From the NCBI GenBank assembly GCA_900548745.1, contig URLQ01000102.1, forward strand, positions 1 through 10,647: DNA of 10,647 bases. Direction: 5' to 3'. Below are positions 6,239 through 10,647 of this stretch, one piece after another. Position numbers and translations under genes: made by a program. Each line of letters opens with the position of its first letter. Position 1 is the stretch's first letter. Under the pieces are notes generated by a model. It saw only the letters and a list, made by a program, of their open reading frames with translations, made no database searches and was not told where the DNA came from. This DNA comes from an uncultured Prevotella sp. GTDB taxonomy: Bacteria > Bacteroidota > Bacteroidia > Bacteroidales > Bacteroidaceae.

Positions 6239-7051
6239 TTAGCTGGTTAGACGTATATATGATCGGTCGTCAAATGATTTCTGACCGACTTTTAATCCTT
6301 TGGTGGCAATGTTATCGCCAATGCATAGCGGATCTTCTGCCAAAAGGCCCTCCAGTTCCTTTTCGCTCTCTCTGAGTGTGGGCATCAATCGGGGATATCC
6401 GTCACTTGCAAGAACGATTTCCGTCTCCGGAGCCTTAACTTTAATTACCCTTACATGCTGGAGAGGTATTGGAAAACCGTCGATTACGGAATAAGCCTTG
6501 TTCTGTTCCTTACATGCTTCCTTGAGTATTGGCAGTACGGATTCTCTGCCGATATCATTTCTGCGCAGTTCCTCAACGGTAGCGCCATTGGCAAGTGCAT
6601 CCTTCAGTATTTCCGCTCTTTTCTTTGCTATCGGAATCTCATAGGGTTTTGGATTGTCATAGTATTTGCCATCCACTATACAATGGCAGTCGCCAATCAT
6701 CCACACCTCCTGAAGGGAACGGCTGAAGACCACGGCGCTTGCCGTCATCCTCTGTATCGGATCAGCCTTTAGTAGACTGATATCCAACCCCTTATCCATA
6801 TATATACGGAAAATCATATCTGTAGACATAGCACAGAATTCTTCCATCGTTGTTTCGCAGGGGATGTCATTCAGCAACGAGCAAACTTTCTCCATGCAGA
6901 ATCTGCCATTCGTCATGCCATCGTTTATTCTTAATGGCGTCTTGCTCGTGCTTCCGTCTATGACAGCCACGAAGTCGTCATTTACGACTATTCCGTCTTC
7001 GCATTTCTCTTGGCTCTTCTTTCCGGTAATCTTTTCCTCTATAACTCTCAT
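6239..7051 (-). CDS. Divergent PP2C-like (PPM) protein phosphatase candidate
   Basis: I do not recognise a named family, but the 270-residue product carries the PP2C/PPM metal-site pattern in order. Glu18-Asp19 is in CEDGIVV, Asp32-Gly33 in FVAVIDGST, Gly120-Asp121 in VWMIGDCH, Asp217-Gly218 in IVLASDGYP, and Asp261-Asp262 in FDDRSYIRL close to the end. These correspond to the ED, DGxxG, GDS, SDG and DN elements that hold two metal ions in Ser/Thr phosphatases. The second motif is DGSTS rather than DGHGG. No signal peptide or membrane segment is seen, so it should be cytoplasmic. The ATG at 7051 is preferred because the PP2C-like homology begins about 15 residues after it; the frame is open back to an ATG at 7129. 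Either start overlaps the end of ygiQ. kdsB follows after 12 bp. Target and reaction are unknown. Confidence 0.7.
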   Translation of the reverse strand: MRVIEEKITGKKSQEKCEDGIVVNDDFVAVIDGSTSKTPLRINDGMTNGRFCMEKVCSLLNDIPCETTMEEFCAMSTDMIFRIYMDKGLDISLLKADPIQRMTASAVVFSRSLQEVWMIGDCHCIVDGKYYDNPKPYEIPIAKKRAEILKDALANGATVEELRRNDIGRESVLPILKEACKEQNKAYSVIDGFPIPLQHVRVIKVKAPETEIVLASDGYPRLMPTLRESEKELEGLLAEDPLCIGDNIATKGLKVGQKSFDDRSYIRLTS

Positions 7052-8945
7052 TCCTACGATTGTTTGAGTCCGTTTGCTTAGGTCTTCTCTCCGTCTTCCT
7101 CTGATAATCCGGACGGTAGGCGTCAGCATACAGCTGCGTGATGAGGTCTGCCCGTCCGATGCGTTTCAGCTCACGCTCTATATTGCGGCGCTCCTCAGGT
7201 TTATACCAGAAGAAGAACTGTCGCTGTGCAAGTTTCTCCTTAGGTGTCTTTGCCGAGAATACCTTCTCCAAAGTATATGGATGATAGCCGGTATACCAGG
7301 TTTCAGTACTGATAGTCATCGGAGTGGGGGTGAAGTCCTGAACCTGCTCAAGATGGAAGTCAAGTCTCTTGGTCTTCACGGCAAGCTCTGCCATATCCTC
7401 CTCAAGGCATCCCGGATGGCTGCTTATGAAATAAGGTATTATCTGCTGGTTCAGATTCTTCTCCTTGTTGATACGGTCGAAGATGCGCTTGAATTCCTCA
7501 AACTGTGAGAACGAGGGCTTGCGCATCAGTCTCAGCACGTTGTCGGAAGTATGTTCCGGAGCCACCTTCAGTCTGCCACTCACATGGCGGCAGATTAGTT
7601 CCTCCGTATATTCTCTTGCCGCGGCATTGGTCTTCTCGTCCTTGCTCCTGTGCAGAAGCAGGTCGTAGCGTACGCCGCTGCCGATGAAGCTTTTCTTGAT
7701 GCCCGGCAGCTTGTCCACGCTGCGATATATGTCGAGCAGGGAAGTATGGTCGGTGTTCAGATTCGGACATACCTGTGGATTGATGCACGACGGACGTTTA
7801 CACTTGCCACACAGCTCCTTGTTTTTGCCACTCATGCCATACATGTTGGCAGACGGACCGCCGAGGTCGCTTAGATAACCCTTGAAACCGTCCATCTGGG
7901 AAATCAGTCTTACTTCCTTGAGTATGCTCTCCTTGCTGCGGCAGACGATAAATTTTCCTTGATGCGCACTTATGGTACAGAAGGAGCATCCGCCAAAACA
8001 GCCACGATGGATGTTGCACGAGAACTTTATCATCTCGTATGCCGGTATGCGCTTGTTCTTGTATTTAGGGTGCGGCAGCCTTGTATACGGCAAGTCGTAT
8101 ATGGCATCAATCTCATTGGTTGTCATCGGGGCATAGGGTGGGTTAACCACCACATATTTCCCGTCGAGCTGCTGGAGAATCCTCTGTGCATGAATCATGT
8201 TCGACTGCTCTTCTATCGTACGGTAGTTTTCAGCTTCCGCCTTCTTGTTCTGCAGGCACTCTTCATGCGAATGTATGATGATGTCCTTGTCTGTTATGCC
8301 GCCTGATATTCCTTCTTCCGATGCGATATATACCGTTTGTGGAATATCCTTGATTTCAGAAATCCTCCTGCCTTCAGACAGTTCCCGTGCCAACTGCAAG
8401 ATAGGCTTTTCGCCCATGCCGTAGATAATCATGTCGGCACCCGAATCCTTGAGTATGCAAGGCTTCAGACGGTCCTGCCAGTAGTCGTAGTGCGTCACAC
8501 GGCGCAACGAAGCCTCTATGCCTCCCAGAATGACAGGCACGTCGGGGAACAGCTCGCGCAGAATCTTGCTGTATACTATGGTTGGATATTCGGGCCGGCA
8601 GTCGTGTCTTCCGTCCGGACTGTATGCATCTTCAGAACGCAGACGCTTGTTGGCGGTGTATTTGTTCACCATAGAGTCCATACAGCCGGGAGATATTCCG
8701 AAGAAGAGCCTTGGCTTTCCGAGCTTCTTGAAATCTCTGTAGTCGCCATGCCAGTCCGGTTGCGGCACGATGGCAACCTTCAGTCCTTCTGCCTCAAGCA
8801 CACGACCTATGACGGCGGCGCCGAATGACGGATGGTCAACATAGGCGTCGCCTGAGAAAAGTATTACGTCAAGCTGGTCCCAACCGCGAAGTTCAATCTC
8901 TTTCTTCGTCGTTGGCAACCAATCGGTAAGTCTGTGCTCACTCAT
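6978..8945 (-). CDS. YgiQ family radical SAM protein (UPF0313)
   Basis: A 655-residue member of the YgiQ group of radical SAM proteins, whose reaction is not established. The N-terminal third (about 24-200) has the Rossmann-like order seen in cobalamin-binding-type radical SAM proteins (DVILFSGDAYVDHPSFG, GGIEASLRR, DMIIYGMGEKP). The radical SAM core begins with C316-x3-C320-x2-C323 in RGCFGGCSFCTISAHQGK, which binds the [4Fe-4S] cluster. A second Cys group (C379, C382, C387, C393) follows, then VAPEHTSD (461-468), SSHPGC (508-513) and the family's FTPTPMTISTETWYTGYHPY (538-557). The last 40 residues are a very basic Arg/Lys tail. I chose the ATG at 8945 over 8984 because it gives the family start MSEHRLTDWLPTTKKEIE, and because its A is shared with the upstream gene's stop (TAATG), implying coupling. 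Confidence 0.95.
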   Translation of the reverse strand: MSEHRLTDWLPTTKKEIELRGWDQLDVILFSGDAYVDHPSFGAAVIGRVLEAEGLKVAIVPQPDWHGDYRDFKKLGKPRLFFGISPGCMDSMVNKYTANKRLRSEDAYSPDGRHDCRPEYPTIVYSKILRELFPDVPVILGGIEASLRRVTHYDYWQDRLKPCILKDSGADMIIYGMGEKPILQLARELSEGRRISEIKDIPQTVYIASEEGISGGITDKDIIIHSHEECLQNKKAEAENYRTIEEQSNMIHAQRILQQLDGKYVVVNPPYAPMTTNEIDAIYDLPYTRLPHPKYKNKRIPAYEMIKFSCNIHRGCFGGCSFCTISAHQGKFIVCRSKESILKEVRLISQMDGFKGYLSDLGGPSANMYGMSGKNKELCGKCKRPSCINPQVCPNLNTDHTSLLDIYRSVDKLPGIKKSFIGSGVRYDLLLHRSKDEKTNAAAREYTEELICRHVSGRLKVAPEHTSDNVLRLMRKPSFSQFEEFKRIFDRINKEKNLNQQIIPYFISSHPGCLEEDMAELAVKTKRLDFHLEQVQDFTPTPMTISTETWYTGYHPYTLEKVFSAKTPKEKLAQRQFFFWYKPEERRNIERELKRIGRADLITQLYADAYRPDYQRKTERRPKQTDSNNRRNESYRGKDYRKEEPREMRRRNSRK

Positions 8946-9262
8946 TAATCTTCTATATCTTCGCTTTGGTTCTTGTCCATCCATTCGATGTAGAGCAACA
9001 CCAGTTGATGAAGACCGAATGCTTTCATGTTATTGTTGTATATTACGTCGAGACACAGGTCGATGAGCCCCTTGTCGCTACCCTTGTTTGACTCCAGCAT
9101 GGAACGCATGTTCAGCTTCAGCTTGTCAAGAACGCTCTCGTCGATGAACCCGGTACTGTCTATCAGGTTCTTCAACAGCGAATACTTCTTTATTGTAGCC
9201 AAGTGTTCTTCACTTACATTTATGCTTCTTGTACCAGAAGCGTTTGCTTGTATTTTATACAT
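8945..9262 (-). CDS. Small protein of unknown function
   Basis: I do not recognise this 105-residue protein. It begins MYKIQANASGTRSINVSEEHL and continues with alternating charged and hydrophobic residues that suggest mostly helical secondary structure (about 20-100). It ends in an acidic tail, NQSEDIED. There is no signal peptide, membrane segment or Cys motif, so it is probably a soluble cytoplasmic protein. The ATG at 9262 is preferred; the frame also allows a TTG at 9271. Its stop codon overlaps the ygiQ start (TAATG), so translation of the two is probably coupled, and it follows cinA by about 35 bp. In many Bacteroidales I would expect ribosomal protein genes (rpmB, rpmG) after cinA, so this neighbour may be lineage-specific. 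Real-gene confidence rests on operon position and tight junctions. Confidence 0.75.
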   Translation of the reverse strand: MYKIQANASGTRSINVSEEHLATIKKYSLLKNLIDSTGFIDESVLDKLKLNMRSMLESNKGSDKGLIDLCLDVIYNNNMKAFGLHQLVLLYIEWMDKNQSEDIED

Positions 9263-9297
9263 AACGGTCAAGATTATTGTTTATTCGAATATGAAAA

Positions 9298-9846
9298 TTA
9301 TTGTTGTCCGAACAAAGGTTCCGGATAGCCCTCGTCCTTTTTCTCCTCGCTCTTGTCGCATCTGTCGAGCAGATATTGCAAGAAGAGCTGCAGGGCCTGC
9401 GTAGTGGCCTTTGCAAGGTTGATGTCTCTGCCGAAGTCCTCGCTGAGCTTCAGAGTGACGATGTCGTCGTTGTTGCCACATGCCAGCCAGATTGTTCCCA
9501 CAGGGATTTCGCTTGTGCCTCCTCCAGGACCGGCAAAGCCGGTGGCTGCTATGGCATAGTCCACGTTCAGCGCCTTGATGGCTCCTCTTACCATTTCCTT
9601 TGCCACTTCCTCGCTGACGGCAGTCTTCTCTTCTATGAGCTCATGGCTCACGCCCAACAGGTTTTCCTTTATTTCATTTGTATAAGAGATGATGCCACCC
9701 TTGAAATAGTTTGATGCTCCGGGCATAGCTATTATTGCCTCTGCTATGCGTCCGCCCGTACAGCTCTCGGCTGTGCCGATGGTCTTGTCGTTTTCCCAAA
9801 TCAGTTGACTTATCTCTCTACTTAAAATCTTGTTTTCAAATCCCAT
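9298..9846 (-). CDS. pncC: CinA C-terminal domain protein / nicotinamide-nucleotide amidohydrolase
   Basis: A stand-alone CinA C-terminal domain of 182 residues, the PncC type, which deamidates nicotinamide mononucleotide to nicotinate mononucleotide in pyridine nucleotide salvage. Conserved motifs are AESCTGG (26-32, with the active-site Ser28), YTNEIKENLLGV (55-66), AVSEEVAKEM (76-85) and ATGFAGPGGGT (101-111). The N-terminal COG1058 domain found in full-length CinA is absent, as is usual for PncC. The last 20 residues (about 163-182) are a charged extension past the family core. The gene sits 23 bp after tsaD, with an A-rich leader and no Shine-Dalgarno sequence. A tsaD-cinA pair is common in Bacteroidetes. 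Family is certain; the enzymatic activity is inferred from the family and was not tested for this protein. Confidence 0.94.
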   Translation of the reverse strand: MGFENKILSREISQLIWENDKTIGTAESCTGGRIAEAIIAMPGASNYFKGGIISYTNEIKENLLGVSHELIEEKTAVSEEVAKEMVRGAIKALNVDYAIAATGFAGPGGGTSEIPVGTIWLACGNNDDIVTLKLSEDFGRDINLAKATTQALQLFLQYLLDRCDKSEEKKDEGYPEPLFGQQ

Positions 9847-9869
9847 ATATTAGTTACTTTGTTTGTTTT

Positions 9870-10647
9870 TTATTTGAATGTCACTTTTGAAAATGCCGGA
9901 GCGTCGATAGGGCAGAAGTCCTTGTCGAGATACTTGAAATATCCCGTGATACCTATCATTGCGGCATTGTCGGTAGTATAGCTGAACTTCGGAATATATA
10001 TGTTCCAATGATACCTCTTGGCGTGATCCACGAAGGCGTTGCGTAGACCTGTGTTCGCACTTACTCCGCCAGCCACGGCAACATGCTTTATGCCTGTTTG
10101 CTTTACGGCGAGACGCAGCTTCTTCATCAGTATGTCCACGATGGTATGTTCCAGACTGGCTGCAAGATCCTCCTTGTGGTGCTCGATGAAGTCAGGGTCG
10201 TCTTTTATCCAGTCGCGCAGACTGTAAAGGAAAGAAGTCTTCAGTCCACTGAAGCTATAGTCGAGACCTGGGATATGAGGCTCCGAGAACTTATATGCCA
10301 ACGGGTTGCCCTTACGTGCCAGGCGATCTATAATCGGTCCGCCAGGATATCCGAGGCCCATCACCTTTGAGCATTTGTCTATCGCCTCTCCGGCAGCATC
10401 ATCGATAGTCTGGCCGAGAAGCTGTATGTCGTTGTAGGCATTGATCTTTACAATCTGTGAGTTTCCTCCGCTTACGAGCAGACAGAGGAAAGGGAGTGGG
10501 GGAGCGGAGTTGTCGTCGTCGCTCTCTTTGATGAAATGTGCCATCACGTGGCCCTGCAGATGGTTCACGTCGATGAGCGGTATGCCCAAAGAACGGGCAA
10601 AGCCCTTTGCAAAGCTGACGCCCACGAGCAGGGAGCCCATAAGGCCC
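9870..10647 (-). CDS. tsaD: tRNA N6-adenosine threonylcarbamoyltransferase TsaD, C-terminal part
   Basis: TsaD transfers the threonylcarbamoyl group to A37 of ANN-decoding tRNAs, working with TsaB and TsaE in the cytoplasm. The window holds about 258 C-terminal codons; the first 80 or so lie beyond the right edge. The frame is open to the end and reads GLMGSLLVG, an internal family motif, so the ATG at 10640 is not the gene start. Visible signatures are the metal-binding NHLQGH with two His four residues apart, LLVSGGNSQIV, AGEAIDKCSKVMGLGYPGGP, FSGLKTS, VAGGVSANTGLR, and TTDNAAMIG near the C-terminus, where the Asp completes the iron site. These belong to the ASKHA (actin-like) ATPase fold. 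It heads the minus-strand cluster as far as visible, 23 bp before the cinA-type gene. Identification is secure. Confidence 0.98.
   Translation of the reverse strand, partial: GLMGSLLVGVSFAKGFARSLGIPLIDVNHLQGHVMAHFIKESDDDNSAPPLPFLCLLVSGGNSQIVKINAYNDIQLLGQTIDDAAGEAIDKCSKVMGLGYPGGPIIDRLARKGNPLAYKFSEPHIPGLDYSFSGLKTSFLYSLRDWIKDDPDFIEHHKEDLAASLEHTIVDILMKKLRLAVKQTGIKHVAVAGGVSANTGLRNAFVDHAKRYHWNIYIPKFSYTTDNAAMIGITGYFKYLDKDFCPIDAPAFSKVTFK

Noticed and set aside
7052..7129. Upstream ATG at 7129 for the PP2C-like gene
   Set aside because: It would add 26 Arg-rich residues unlike the rest of the protein and extend the overlap with ygiQ to 152 bp. The ATG at 7051 suffices for all PP2C motifs.
8946..8984. 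Upstream ATG at 8984 for ygiQ
   Set aside because: The 13 extra residues are Arg-rich and come before the usual family start MSEHRLTDWLPT; the ATG at 8945 overlaps the upstream stop codon in a typical coupled junction.

Overview
The window is a stretch of a Bacteroidales chromosome, most likely Prevotella or a close relative. The evidence is the set of protein families (a DUF4835/PorD-type protein, DUF3127, a Bacteroidetes-style CoaBC), start codons without Shine-Dalgarno sequences, and an upstream dnaN promoter that fits the Bacteroidetes primary sigma consensus (TTTG, 20 bp, TAnnTTTG). The genus is inferred from general protein resemblance, not from a search. Nothing looks like a mobile element, phage, CRISPR array or defence island, and no tRNA or rRNA gene was seen. 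No non-coding stretch exceeds 300 bp; the longest is the 181-bp divergent promoter region at 4752-4932.

Layout. (1) Positions 1-4751, minus strand, read right to left: dnaN (sliding clamp), an ExoX-like DEDDh 3'-5' exonuclease, coaBC (coenzyme A synthesis), a PorD/DUF4835 secreted protein, and the first 156 codons of recN. The first three are tightly spaced. The last two are each preceded by a 70-76 bp gap holding a stem-loop; the one after coaBC is a striking 51-nt imperfect palindrome. (2) Positions 4752-4932: divergent promoter region. (3) Positions 4933-5340, plus strand: a DUF3127 OB-fold protein whose C-terminus ends like the protein-interaction tip of single-stranded DNA-binding protein, followed by a bidirectional hairpin terminator. 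(4) Positions 5474-10647, minus strand: a six-gene cluster in transcription order tsaD (partial), cinA/pncC, a small unknown protein, a YgiQ-type radical SAM protein, a divergent PP2C-like phosphatase candidate, and kdsB. Spacings are 0-30 bp, with one stop/start overlap (TAATG) and one 74-bp coding overlap.

How the genes fit together. The dnaN side joins replication and repair (clamp, exonuclease, RecN) to CoA synthesis and outer-membrane secretion. The DUF3127 gene opposite it may belong to the same DNA-metabolism theme. The tsaD side joins tRNA t6A modification, NMN deamidation, an uncharacterised radical SAM enzyme, a possible signalling phosphatase and Kdo activation for lipopolysaccharide. 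Most genes are core housekeeping. The best leads are the PP2C-like gene and its overlap with ygiQ, the SSB-like tail on DUF3127, the palindrome after coaBC, and the unknown 105-residue protein.
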